Assembly: GCA_007258455.2 (NCBI GenBank)
Contig: VDFB02000001.1
Location: forward strand, 17,356,162 to 17,420,161
Length of the DNA: 64,000 nucleotides
DNA from: Sequoia sempervirens
Lineage: Eukaryota > Streptophyta > Pinopsida > Cupressales > Cupressaceae
Direction: 5' to 3'
Within the stretch, counting starts at the first letter, position 1; every line of letters starts with the position of its first letter. The notes below the pieces were generated by a model. The model had not been told where the DNA came from. It worked only from the letters and a program-made list of their open reading frames with translations, and searched no databases. Shown in pieces: positions 11,602 through 22,066 of the stretch. A program made the position numbers and the translations under genes.

Positions 11602-12700
11602 TTACACACCTTTACTCTTGTCTCCTATAATTTTATTTTTAGAATGATTCAGCTTTACATACCTTGGATTTTTAGGATTCTCTTGAACTTTTGGTTCTTT
11701 TTTTCCTTCTTCTTCACTTGCACTTGTCTCTGCTTCTTGACTACCTTGATTTACTAGAACAAATTGAAGTTGTTTTACTGAAACATATGGCACAATTTGA
11801 AGTTGATTTTGTGTCTGAGCATTCTTCCCTTTGTTTGTGTTGTCTTCCTAGTCATCTAAATCATATCCATAGTATTTGGATGATTTAGCAAAATCCTCAT
11901 CAACTTTGACATTTGCACTCTCAACCATTTTTCTTAATCTTTTGTTATAGCACTGGTAGGCCTTGCTTTTAGTAGAGTAACCTAGAAAGATTCCTTCATT
12001 AGTTCTTGCATCAAAATTTCCTATATCCTCATCTCTCTTGATATAACACTTTCTTCCAAAGATCTTGAAATATCTAGTAGTAGGCTTATAACCAAACCAT
12101 AGTTCAAAAAGAGTCTTACCAGAATTACTATTGACATTTACTCGGTTCAAAGTGTACACAACAGTTTTTCACTCCAATAGATATGAGGCACAATTCCTTC
12201 TATCATCATTGTCTACCAGCATCCAAAATTGTTTTGTTCTTCCTTTTTGTAACTCCATTTTGTTGAGGGGTTCGGGGAGCAGATAATTGTCTTCTGATTC
12301 CATGCTCTTCACAAAAAGAATTAAACTCACTGGAGGTGAACTCACCACCTTTGTCTGACCTTAAGCATTTGATTTTTAGACCTGTCTCATTTTCTACCAT
12401 GACCTTGAAACTTTTGAACTTTTCTAATGCTTCACATTTTTCTCTTAAGAAAGCAATCCATATCATCCTAGAATAATCATCAATAAGCAGCATAAAGTAC
12501 CTTTCTCCATGAATACTTTTGACTCTGGAGGGACCACATAGATCAATATGTACTAGCTCCAGTAATCCATTTGAATGATGTTGTTTTCTCTGAAAAAGAA
12601 ACTCTAGTCTATTTTCCCATCTAACATTCCTTGCAAATTGTGTTAGCAGGCTTCACTAGCTTAGGTAGATCTCTTACTTCTTGAGTGCATCTTACTTTGA
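11602..12700 (-). pseudogene. C1 integrase, broken
   Basis: The integrase core at 12206-12493 contains LLIDDYSRMIWIAFL, KIKCLRSDKGGEF and APRTPQQNGV. The position of the third catalytic acidic residue reads TKRKN where AERKN is usual, so the Glu is replaced by Lys. The C-terminal part, 11848-12159, keeps ELWFGYKPTTRYFKIFGRKC and GIFLGYSTKSKAYQCYN. A short Glu/Lys-rich frame at 11602-11793 is probably the linker to RT. Confidence 0.82.
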
Positions 12701-13003
12701 TAATGTTATCAAAATTCACATGACATGGCCTCCTATTCCATAACCAAATTTCATCTACTTGAGCAATTAAACAACTTTCACTAGTAGCATTCAGGTGAAA
12801 GATATTACCTTATGCCTTTTGACCTGAAGCAATTACTTTTCTAGATCTTTCAAGTATCCTACATCTTCCATCTTTGAACTAAAGATCATAACCCTTGTCC
12901 ACCATTTTTCCAACACTTAGCAATTTGTGCTTCAAGCCTTCAACATAAAGAACAACATCAGTGTTATGCTTACCACCAAAACAAATAGATCCTCTACCAT
13001 GAA

Positions 13004-13258
13004 TCACACTAGCATTGTTATCTCCAATCTTACAACCCCACCTTCATACTTCTCAGCACTTACAAATTTGTTTTTGTCACTAGTCGTATGATGTGAGCAA
13101 CCATTGTCAATAACCCACTCATATTTTTCTTCAATTTGGGTTGCAAGAGCTTTCTCAACTTTAGCAGATTCAGTAGCCACTAGACAATTTTCCTTAATAG
13201 CAAGGAACACCCATTCATCTTCATTTCCATTATCTTTATTAAACTCATCATCAATCAC
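13004..13258 (-). pseudogene. C1 protease region
   Basis: YEWVIDNGCSHHTTSDKNKF corresponds to the copia aspartic protease active site, normally DSG followed by a Cys/Ala-Ser/Thr-His-Met pattern. Here the Ser of the triad is Asn. It lies between the gag knuckle and the integrase as in other copia polyproteins. Confidence 0.7.
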
Positions 13259-13282
13259 TCCTTCAGCATAGTAACATTTCTT

Positions 13283-14175
13283 TTGAAATCTATATTTGTA
13301 AGGATTAGATCTAGGAACTCTTTCATGACACCTTGTTGCAAAATGACCTATTTTACTACAAGAAAAAAATTAATAGGCAACTTTCCTTTATACTTACCTT
13401 GTCCTCTGCCTTCTTTCTTCACAATCGGTGCTTCCAATTCTTCTACTTTTCTTTATTCATCTTCAATTTATTTCATTTCTTCCTCATACTTGAATGACTT
13501 TCTATAACACTCTCCCAAATCATATCTTTGCTTGTTTCTTCTAGATATAGTAGTCTTAAATGTACTTTCAGTCTTAGGAATAGATTCAACAAATTTACTC
13601 AACTCAAAGGTAGCAAGTTTACCAATCAGTGTATCTCTTGTCATGTTCATCAATGATTTGGTTTCTTAAATAGCATGAACCTTTGCTTTGTAAGAGGGAG
13701 GCAATGATCTGAGCACTTTAGCTATAATTTAATCCTCATCCAAGGTACCACCGACACATCTAATACCCATCACTAGTTCATTTACTCTAGATAAAAGAAG
13801 AAATATTTTCATCTTCAACCATTTTCAAATTTTCATACTTTCCTTTCAAAATTTGTAGCTTAGCCATCTTCACATGTACATCTCCTTCATACAAAGTTTT
13901 CAACTTCATCCACATCTCATGAGCTATCTTCAGACCTATCACATTTTTCATTTCTAATCTATTAGAGCAGTCAACAAAGCTTCCATAGCCCTGACATTAT
14001 TCTTAGCCTCTTTAATCTCATCAGCAATGGAGGGACCATTCTGAGGAATAACATATGGATTCTCTGTAATCTTCTAGAAGGGTTCTCTAATACACCTCAA
14101 ATGACATTCCATCCTAGCTTTCCACAATGAGTAGTTTGTTCCATCGAATCTAGGAATGTCCTTGTATAATGCCAT
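13283..14175 (-). pseudogene. C1 gag, broken
   Basis: A start codon at 14175 begins MALYKDIPRFDGTNYSLWKA, the usual opening of a copia gag, about 60 bases downstream of the LTR on the minus strand. A zinc-knuckle remnant, CSKIGHFATRCHE, lies near 13320-13360 with its first Cys lost and an in-frame stop just before. Only part stays open (13468-13653). The capsid middle is recognisable in pieces only. Confidence 0.7.
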
Positions 14176-14218
14176 CTCAGATCACCTCAAGCTTTTAAAC
14201 TTCTTTAGAGGAACTTTC

Positions 14219-14230
14219 TCTAATACCAAT
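14219..14230 (-). promoter_or_regulatory. C1 primer-binding site (initiator-Met type)
   Basis: On the minus strand, TTGGTATTAGAG follows four bases after the LTR end. It differs from the usual copia TGGTATCAGAGC by a C-to-T change and drift at the end. Confidence 0.7.
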
Positions 14231-14233
14231 TTT

Positions 14234-15474
14234 TGGAAAAACAAGGACAAACAACTGAGAGGGGGGTGAATCAGTTGTCATAGAATATTTAAACTTTTCA
14301 AACTTAATCTTAGATCTGATGAATGAATAATAAACCATAAACAATCAACACATCAGAAACAAAGAGAACACCAAGATTTTTTATGTGAAACCCTATTAGG
14401 GGAAAATCTATGGTGGATGTTAATCCACAATATTATAACTTGTTAAAAGTATAATGAAAAATAATGGGAATGCACATGCATTCAGGCACACTGCCTAGAG
14501 CCCACTGCTCAAATACAAGAGGGATCACTACCCAACAATACACAACAATTTGGATTAGATCCACAGGGTATGAACTGAGAAAATAGCTTCTACACAAGCC
14601 TGATTATAGTTCCAGTTAAGCATAGAAAACCTTCTTCACACTTTTCTCAAACTTCTTCTCACTCTGCTCTACAATCTAATGATTAGAAAACTATTCGCAC
14701 ATTTGTACTTTCTCTGGCATACATTCGCTCTCTTATGCACACTAACTTCACTCAAACAATCGCTCTTATATATCCACAATACGGAATTACATCAACAACC
14801 TTGTCAATGAAAAAATATAAAACATATTTACAATGTCAGCCCAAATTTACAACTAAATTTTCAAATGTGGATCAAACACCATCGGCTAATATTATTATAC
14901 AACCCAAAAAATATCCTCGAGTGTGCCAAACATTCAAATTTAAACTTCAAGGATCTGCAACATGTTATAACCATCATGTCGGCCAAGAACATGAAAACCC
15001 GAACATACCAAGAAAAATCTTTAACCACGAGCACACCGATCAACACAGATGTACAACAAGGATATAGAATGATCTAGAAGCATCCACAAACAATAAGAAC
15101 TAATAGAGAAATATCTGAGGCAACATAAATTATCATAATCACATAAACTTCAATCAAGAACACTGACAGAACCCACACAAATACTATCATAACACAACTG
15201 TTCATAGCATGATCAAATCTTCACACGGACCTCTAAAACATCTGGTAGATGATCTAGATACTCTCATCAATAAACCATTTAGTCCACAACAACTAATCTT
15301 CAATGTACAGAACAAGACACCTTCATGACCTTCATTTTTCCATAGGCAACTTGCAACTCTTCCTTTAACAGTTTTCTCAATATCCTCAACATATACAACC
15401 TTCAATACAATAATGCTAATAGTATTGACATAAATGGCAACCACATATCAGCAACACAACCACAACATCTAATA
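14234..15474 (-). repeat. C1 5' LTR
   Basis: 1241 bases. The inner end, next to the primer site, reads TTTTTCCA on the minus strand. The outer end reads TATTAGATG, a mutated form of the TGTTGGATG seen in the other LTR. Confidence 0.85.
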
Positions 15475-15990
15475 GTTTTATGCATATTTTAATATCTTTC
15501 CAAGGTTTAATTACCAACTAGGGGCTTGACTAAGGAAAATTTCCCATTAGACAACAAGTTATACTCTATTTTGTAGGTGTTTTTGAAGATTCAGATCTAG
15601 GAATCAATTTGGAAGTGCAGTACAGGTGATAAAGTATAGATCTATAACTTCTATTTTTGGAAAACAGAAAGTGGACAAACTTGCCACTAATGGTGAATGA
15701 ATCCTGATGAAGGTGTCTATTGGGACAAATGTAGATTCTAATACCGTTTTGGTAGAAATAGAGTTCTGGACAAAAACCCTGATCTGGGACTAATTTTCCT
15801 AGGGTGGCGAATGAGTCACAGATAGTCAAAAGGTCAACATTTTTAGATTTTCAGAGCTATTTTCAGGTCTTCGAAGTTTCCAAGTGCCTAATACTTATCT
15901 CCTGTTACTTTTATTCTACTATACTTTCATTTCTATGGCTTTTTTTAGATCTTTTCATACTTGTTTGCATATCACACTGTGTTTTCAAAC
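15475..15990 (+). repeat. Left half of an old G1-related LTR
   Basis: It carries two copies of the G1 palindrome 113 bases apart and, at its right end, CACTGTGTTTTCAAAC, like GTGTTTTTTCAAAC in the G1 LTR. It stops at the 5-base target site of G2 and resumes at 29401. The left boundary next to C1 is approximate. Confidence 0.65.
15673..15819. repeat. Palindrome pair in the relic LTR
   Basis: 15673-15704 (GGACAAACTTGCCA then TGGTGAATGAATCC) and 15786-15819 (GGGACTAATTTTCC then GGTGGCGAATGAGTCAC). The second contains TGAGTCA, a GCN4-like core. Pair spacing matches the G1 LTRs. Confidence 0.7.
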
Positions 15991-17011
15991 TAAAGCACCC
16001 CTAAATATACAAATGATCAATCTCCAACACTCATTAGTGGGGTTAGTTTATAAACATGCAAATCTATGAATACTCCTATGAAATAACATATCATGATCCA
16101 AAATGCAACAAATAACAAGCAAGATCAAAAGATATAAAAGCATGACATGTACCTATTCCATAATGGATTGGTGTCACTTGTGCAAAGTGACCATTTCCAA
16201 ATCTTTGACAAGATCAATAATAAAATGTGTTGAAGATGGAGTGAAATGGACAAAATTAGCTCTCAATTGAAGAGAGTAAGTTTGCATGAACATTGTGGAT
16301 GGATTGTTGAAGAATAAGCCTTCTATTTATAGAATCTCAAGTTGAAAGAGTGCCCAAAAGATAGCAATGTGGGATAAAGATTTAGCCAATAAGGAGCTAC
16401 TTGTCACCTTGTGAGTGGATGGAGGATGTGAAAGTTTTAGTCAATGTGCCAATAAATGAGATTGGTTGGCCTTTTCAAATTCAAATTTGGCTTGTTGGAG
16501 GGAGAAAAATAGACTTAAATGCCAAGTCGGGGACATGTAAGAGGGGAGTTAATGCCATGTTGGAAGGGACAAGTCAACTTGTTTTCAAATTCAAACTTGA
16601 GGGAATATTCTCCAAAGATTCCTTGTTGAGGGAAAATGGGGATTTTAATAAATGAATTAAAATGCTTTATTTGTGCAAGTGGGAAAAGCTAGAGGATGTG
16701 ATGGGTGATTAGATTAGATTAATCAGGATTAGGTTGACTTAGTGAGGGATTAGGTGATTTTGACCTATTTGACTTAGATTTAGGGATTTCAACTAAATCA
16801 AATGGAAATGAAAGATGATTTCAGATTTAATTAAATAACTTGGTTTGATTTATTTAATCAAAGAGGGATAATGATAGGCTTAAATTAAATAAAGTTAATT
16901 TATTCAATTTAAATGAATGAATTTAGAGATAAATCAAATAGACTTGATTTATTTGATGAATGGATTTAATGAACTTGATTAAATGCATGATGTTAATTTT
17001 GCATGTCTACA
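15991..17011 (-). repeat. G2 3' LTR
   Basis: 1021 bases, starting TGTAGACATGC on the minus strand; the outer end is TTTA where the other LTR keeps TTCA. A minus-strand TATAAATAG lies at 16323-16331. The short open frame at 16401-16655 recurs in the other LTR and is treated as LTR sequence, not a gene. Confidence 0.9.
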
Positions 17012-17030
17012 TTTCTCCCCTCTATGAAGC
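17012..17030 (-). promoter_or_regulatory. G2 polypurine tract
   Basis: On the minus strand, AGAGGGGAGAAA directly precedes TGTAGACATGC, the start of the 3' LTR. Confidence 0.7.
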
Positions 17031-18346
17031 AATGTACTTGTTGTGTTGGTTCAAAGAATAAACTTATCGTGATCAAAAAATTCAAAAAAAATCTATTTTT
17101 TTGGATGCCCCAACAGAAAGAAGTACACTAGTACATTTCCCCCTCAAGAGATCGAGCAAAAAGATTCGATTTGAGGGTCGATCTCACAATAAAGAGGTTC
17201 AAGATGGATGGTTATGATGATGATTTAAATGAGATGGTTTTAAGATGCTTAGAATAACCAATCTATATTATCCTAAACAACTTAAATGATGATGTAATGC
17301 ATGTGATATGCTATGATTATGAGATGATTAGACTAACAGATCTATATTATGATGATGAACATGCATGTGAGATGATGTGCGGAAAGCTGATGGTTTGTGG
17401 ATGTAGGATGGATGCACTAGTGATGATGATTAACTATTCATGGCGTGATGTTAGTGTAGAAAAGAAGAGAGAAGAAATGAGATGATGAAAAGAGGATCCA
17501 ACAAGTCCATGATCTGATGAAACTTTATTAGAGATGATGATGATGATATATGATTCTTCACTTATCAAGGATTGAGATTTTAAAAGGGCTACTTACCTTA
17601 CGTTTGATTACACATGTAGATATGATGCACCAAGGCATAAAGAACTAGGATGGCATTGTACCTAGTGTGATGGACTTTGACTCAACAAACAGATAGGAGT
17701 ATTCTTGTCCACACTTGACATCTGGAAACCTTGCTAGGACATACCTAACAAAGAAAGTATTCACAAAGTTATATTACAAGAATTTCCAACAAGCACAACA
17801 GAAAAAAGATAATGATCATTGCCCCATTCCTTTTCTCTCTAAATTATTTTGAGTAGACATCATCGAGAGGTCATTGGCATGAGTGCAATAAGATAAATCA
17901 AAATAAAAGATCAAGCAAACAAACATGCCAATGTTCTTCATACCTCTAGCCAAAGAGATTTGTTTTGATAGGATAAGAATCCAAGGTGATATCCAAAATA
18001 ATGCCCATTGTTGGAACAATATATCCTAGGACATGCATTGTATAGGATGATGATGGTTTGATAAGTTGTTTGATAGGTTGTTGATATAAGGTTGATTGAC
18101 ATGTTTGAAAATGATCAAGAGTTTGATTTTGCATTTAAAAGTTATTTTTGATAAAGAAAAAAATGGGTTTTATAGGAACCCGAAACTGTAAAGTTTACAA
18201 CATAAAATAGAAAAGGACAAAAAGGTCCACCGAATTAAACAAGCTACAAAGAAAGAAAAACCCTAAAAAAATAACAGCCAATCAAAAAAATCCAGAAAGG
18301 ATCACCAAAGAGCTAGTCAAGGCGCAGACCAAAAAACCAGCAGCAA
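17031..18346 (-). other. G2 3' internal region, non-coding
   Basis: No convincing gene. It contains short ATG/GAT microsatellite runs (around 17530-17550) and several small open frames without domains. Confidence 0.5.
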
Positions 18347-18850
18347 CTAATCCAAATTCTTCAGCACTTTCTCAATCTCGGGCTCCAGATCTTGCATATC
18401 CTGGACTCCCTTCTTGAAAGTTTGAATCATCTGTAGTGTGGGGGGTGCCTTCCTTTTCAGATTAGCCCTAGTTTTCTTCGAAATCCCTATGTCCTCTTCC
18501 TGGTTTTTATCTTTAACCTCTTCCAAATCAACAACCAAAGACCCATGTTGAGCTTTATCCAGTTTTTCAGTCATTGCGTTGATAATGATAGCATTATGTC
18601 TTGCCATTCTATTATTTTGTTCAATAATTATCTTCACAACATTTTTTATTTTTTCAAAGTCAATTTCTATCCTTTTGTCCTTACTTGCAAAGTTGTTGTT
18701 TGCCTTTGATTTTACATTTGAAGTTTTCTTTTTCCAATTGTTGCACGGTTGTTTTTGTTTGTTTTGCCAAAGGATGAAGGTGATGATTAGTTTATTATGG
18801 ATGATTGATATGTCGAGTGAAAGTGAGATGAGATAGATGGATTTTTTCAA
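18347..18850 (-). CDS. Lys/Asn/Gln-rich predicted coiled-coil ORF in G2
   Basis: A 167-codon frame of unknown function. The first about 35 residues are hydrophobic and may not be coding. The rest is highly charged, with a heptad-like stretch around residues 60-110 (IDFEKIKNVVKIIIEQNN) and a basic segment KKTRANLKRKAPP near residue 135. The charged C-terminus could form a coiled coil. No known retroelement domain. It may be a decayed accessory frame of G2 or chance; an internal Met is an equally likely start. Confidence 0.3.
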   Translation of the reverse strand: MKKSIYLISLSLDISIIHNKLIITFILWQNKQKQPCNNWKKKTSNVKSKANNNFASKDKRIEIDFEKIKNVVKIIIEQNNRMARHNAIIINAMTEKLDKAQHGSLVVDLEEVKDKNQEEDIGISKKTRANLKRKAPPTLQMIQTFKKGVQDMQDLEPEIEKVLKNLD

Positions 18851-19260
18851 ATATTTGGATTTTTTTTATGTTTTTGGAATGTTTTGAGGTTGTTTTTGGT
18901 ATTTTCAGATTTTACAAACGTTTTGATTTTTTATTTTTTCCAATGTTTTGTGGTTTTTCAAGATTTTATGAATGTTTTTGGATTTTGTGTTTTTTGAATG
19001 TTTTTGGATTTTGAAGTCTTTTTCGAATGTTTTTGTGTTTTAAGATCAACCTTGCCTACGTTCAAGGCTCAGAGATGATGTAGTTCAAATACCATGATTT
19101 TGATGTTTTTATGACTTTTTGAGTGTTTTTTGGATTTTGATATGTTTATGATTTTTTGGAATTTTTGATTTTTTGATTTTTTTTTGGATTTTTATTTTAT
19201 TTTCTAGTGATTTGGATATGGGTGTGTGTGACAATATTAGTGATCTATTTTGGGATTTTT
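18851..19260. repeat. Degenerate T-rich simple repeat
   Basis: Many variants of TTTTTGGATTTT and GAATGTTTTTG in direct orientation. Low complexity; no gene. Confidence 0.7.
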
Positions 19261-19294
19261 TTGAAAACCAAGCTAAGGTTGATTGATCGGATCA

Positions 19295-19445
19295 TGGATT
19301 GATGATGATAACATTGTTGAGGATACACAACAATGCGAGGATAGTGTTAAGCAATACAAGGATTGAGATGTTTATGGGATTGATGATGATAACATTCTTA
19401 AGGATGCACAATAATGCAAGGATAGTGTTAAGAAACACAAGGATT
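19295..19445. repeat. Two-copy tandem repeat, about 80-base unit
   Basis: GATTGATGATGATAACATT recurs about 81 bases later with the same following text (GGATAGTGTTAAG). It lies inside G2 and produces a repeated hydrophobic frame on the minus strand, not taken as a gene. Confidence 0.8.
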
Positions 19446-20334
19446 TGGATGGATATCCCAAGATGATGGATTGATTGGATTTGATCGATTAGGATTTTGA
19501 AGCTTGATTTTGGAACAAAAGATGTTTTTGGATGATTTAATGTGACATTGAAGATGCAACTGATAGTGACTATTTGGATCAGTGTTCGATTGAAAATAAA
19601 ACTTGATAAGGAACATCTTCTCATCAAAATATACCATGGGCTAGTGATTCAGATTCTTTCTCACAAGCATTTTGACCAATTTGATTTCATGTTTTCCAAT
19701 GTTCAAATCACCACATAAGTTGGAGGGTATAGATCAAGATTTACTCCTGAAGCAAGATGTACATACCTGTCCCAATGTCTAGCAATGTAAGGACTGCAAT
19801 GGGTGGATCCTTAGATAGGTGTATGGATGGATGAATATAGTAAGTACACAAAGGATGCCACGGATTATATTGTGATAAGATAAGGTGTTTAGATAAAGAA
19901 TGCTCATTTGGATAATGCTTCATGGATCAGATAATGCTGCATAGGATAGGATCAATAAAAATGACCCATGTCAAGATGTTTACAATAAGCAAGTGTAAAG
20001 TGTGCCCCAAACTTTCATCAAGATCAAGATAACTTGGTTGATGGATGCAGATGGATGAAAATAGATTGGATAAATGGTTCGTGGATGAATGGATTTATTA
20101 TGGCTGAGATGGATGGAATGCTAGATTTATTACGGATGTGATGAGATGCTTTCCCTTGAAGTGGTGTACATAGACGCTCGATTCTACACATCATGCCTAT
20201 TTGCCAGCTTTTCATCACAGTACCTATCCAAAGTGTCACCTATGCAGTTTTCACTAGAGGACAATTTTTTCATTACTGTTTTTAATCCTTTTTCTGATAT
20301 TTTTGGATTTTTTTTTTTCTAAAATATTTTAAGC

Positions 20335-21165
20335 TCATGTCGAACCACCTTGTGGTGTTGATGTAGATGCTTTTTTCATAATGTGCCATTGATATCCTGC
20401 CTGAAAAAGTTGCTTTACTAAGATACATGCACTTGAATACAAATTTTGAGATTCCTGATCTGCTTTAGAGTTGACTTTGTCTTTGTGCACACATCGTGAT
20501 AGAGTGCCTTCTAAATCCTTATGATGAAGGGTCATTTCCAACACATGGTCAATGTCAGAATTAGATATTATGCGTGGAGGCATAGATGGAGTGTGTTTAG
20601 GGATAGGATATGGATTAGTCGACAACTTGGAATCTTTGACTCTCCAAACTTGGTAAGATGAGCAATGATGGGTGGATACAAAAGTGGGCATGGAATTAGG
20701 ACCAACTGTTTGATATAATTTGTACGTCACTTGAAAAGCCTTCTTTTGCTTTTGTGGGCATCTTTGATGGATACCTTTTCCTTTTTTATTTTTCCCCATA
20801 GTTTCTTTGACTAATGGAGTTTGATAGGGATAATCTTTCTTTGTATTCTTTGGTATCCACTTGTATTTGATTTGTACGATATGTTTCTTTGCTTCTTCTG
20901 GTTTGATAACATTCTTATTTTGATTCAAATCCTTCTTTTGAAGTTGGTCCCAATTTGTGGATGGGGTGATGGGTGGATGAAGATTCATGACGTAGCTGGT
21001 CGTAGTATTGGCATTGGTTTCATCATAAGGACTCTTCGTGCTCCCTATTTTGATGTTTTCTTGAGACATAGTTGCCCCCAGTATGGTGGTAGTAGCACCT
21101 TTGTTCCTTGATACCGCTTGTTTTGAGATATATTGTTCAGTAAGCATTCTTTGATAAATAATCAC
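20335..21165 (-). CDS. G2 ORF of unknown function (276 codons)
   Basis: A long open frame on the coding strand of G2, downstream of the gag-like region. It is rich in Lys, Thr, Ser, Pro and Gln. It has a basic stretch (ETMGKNKKGKGIHQRCPQKQ) near the middle, several His and Cys residues (HHCSSYQVW, SRCVHKD) and a TSTPQGG tail. I recognise no RT, protease or integrase motif. It could be a second product of a non-autonomous element or a remnant of the gag polyprotein. That it has stayed open in a decayed element is mildly notable. Confidence 0.4.
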   Translation of the reverse strand: MIIYQRMLTEQYISKQAVSRNKGATTTILGATMSQENIKIGSTKSPYDETNANTTTSYVMNLHPPITPSTNWDQLQKKDLNQNKNVIKPEEAKKHIVQIKYKWIPKNTKKDYPYQTPLVKETMGKNKKGKGIHQRCPQKQKKAFQVTYKLYQTVGPNSMPTFVSTHHCSSYQVWRVKDSKLSTNPYPIPKHTPSMPPRIISNSDIDHVLEMTLHHKDLEGTLSRCVHKDKVNSKADQESQNLYSSACILVKQLFQAGYQWHIMKKASTSTPQGGST

Positions 21166-21401
21166 TGTAGATGACGTTATTTCAATTTGTTACTTTGTTG
21201 TCTTTGAAATATCCTATTCTATCTGACCTATTTTTTTGAGTGGATAATGTTGGATATCTTCATGCATGATGTCCTTAGTCTGAATTTGGGATATATATGA
21301 TCTTGGAGTTGACAACTTAGTTTGACTGTAGGAATCAAGAACCCACTCTTTTTGTGTAACAATGTCAAGAGTAAAGGAATCATGTTCTTAATGCAAATCA
21401 T

Positions 21402-21869
21402 CTACGTGTCCATCCACAAAATCATCTCATGGGTAGATGGAGGATAATGTGCTATGTGGATAAGATTATTATCTGCAACATCTTGTATAGATAGGAGAGT
21501 GTCTATTAAATCATTATAGTATCTTGGAGATACAAATTCTTGATCTTGAATAATTTCATAATTTCTTTTGACATGCTTTGGATCAAGTTCTTGACATGGG
21601 TAAGTTTCAAATGATCCTTGGATATCTTTATTAAGAATGGGAAGTGGCTCAATATCCTCTTGATCTTTGAGTGGACTTGGATCAAATGTTGAGTTGAAGA
21701 TTCCTTCAATATCGACAAAAGATGTCAATATTTTTTGGAAAGTACCATTGGTAGACCTTGGTGAAATATTTTGATCTTCCTTTGGAATAAATTTTTGTGA
21801 TATTCCCTCTAACTCATAAGGTAGTGTAGATAGATTTTCAACATGATCATTGGTCGATGGATCATGCAT
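21402..21869 (-). CDS. G2 acidic ORF of unknown function (155 codons)
   Basis: Asp/Glu/Pro/Ser-rich frame (for example DPSPLKDQEDIEPLPILNKD) between the gag-like region and the 20335-21165 ORF. The composition resembles the linker that follows the zinc knuckle in plant gypsy gag. Probably part of the same former reading frame, split by stops. Confidence 0.35.
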   Translation of the reverse strand: MHDPSTNDHVENLSTLPYELEGISQKFIPKEDQNISPRSTNGTFQKILTSFVDIEGIFNSTFDPSPLKDQEDIEPLPILNKDIQGSFETYPCQELDPKHVKRNYEIIQDQEFVSPRYYNDLIDTLLSIQDVADNNLIHIAHYPPSTHEMILWMDT

Positions 21870-22066
21870 TATTTCAATAGAATAAAATAATTCTAAACTC
21901 CTTGAAATAGATCACTAAAAATTGGCTCTTGATGTATGATGAGTTGGTCATTGAATGAGGTGGAAACATCTTCAATGTGCTCATTGATGGATAGGTCTTG
22001 AACATTGTTTTCAACAATTACGGTGGAGATATTGTGAATGTCTTCAACCATAGGGTCAAGTGATGT

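Larger units (their letters stand above)
8480..15474 (-). mobile_element. C1: Ty1/copia LTR retrotransposon, decayed
   Basis: LTRs at 8480-9679 (3', truncated at its outer end) and 14234-15474 (5') flank a minus-strand interior. Recognisable domains run in copia order gag, protease, integrase, reverse transcriptase, RNase H. The iMet-type primer site and polypurine tract sit at the right places. Stops and frameshifts break every domain, and the last catalytic residue of the integrase is altered. The left LTR lacks about 50 outer bases present in the right LTR and is joined to the end of G1. Confidence 0.88.

Noticed and set aside
16401..16655. 84-codon frame repeated at 28807-29061
   Set aside because: Conserved only because both are G2 LTRs; it lies opposite to the element's coding strand.
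18347..18850. Possible LINE or host gene exon in G2
   Set aside because: No RT, endonuclease or known domain; left as an unknown ORF with low confidence.
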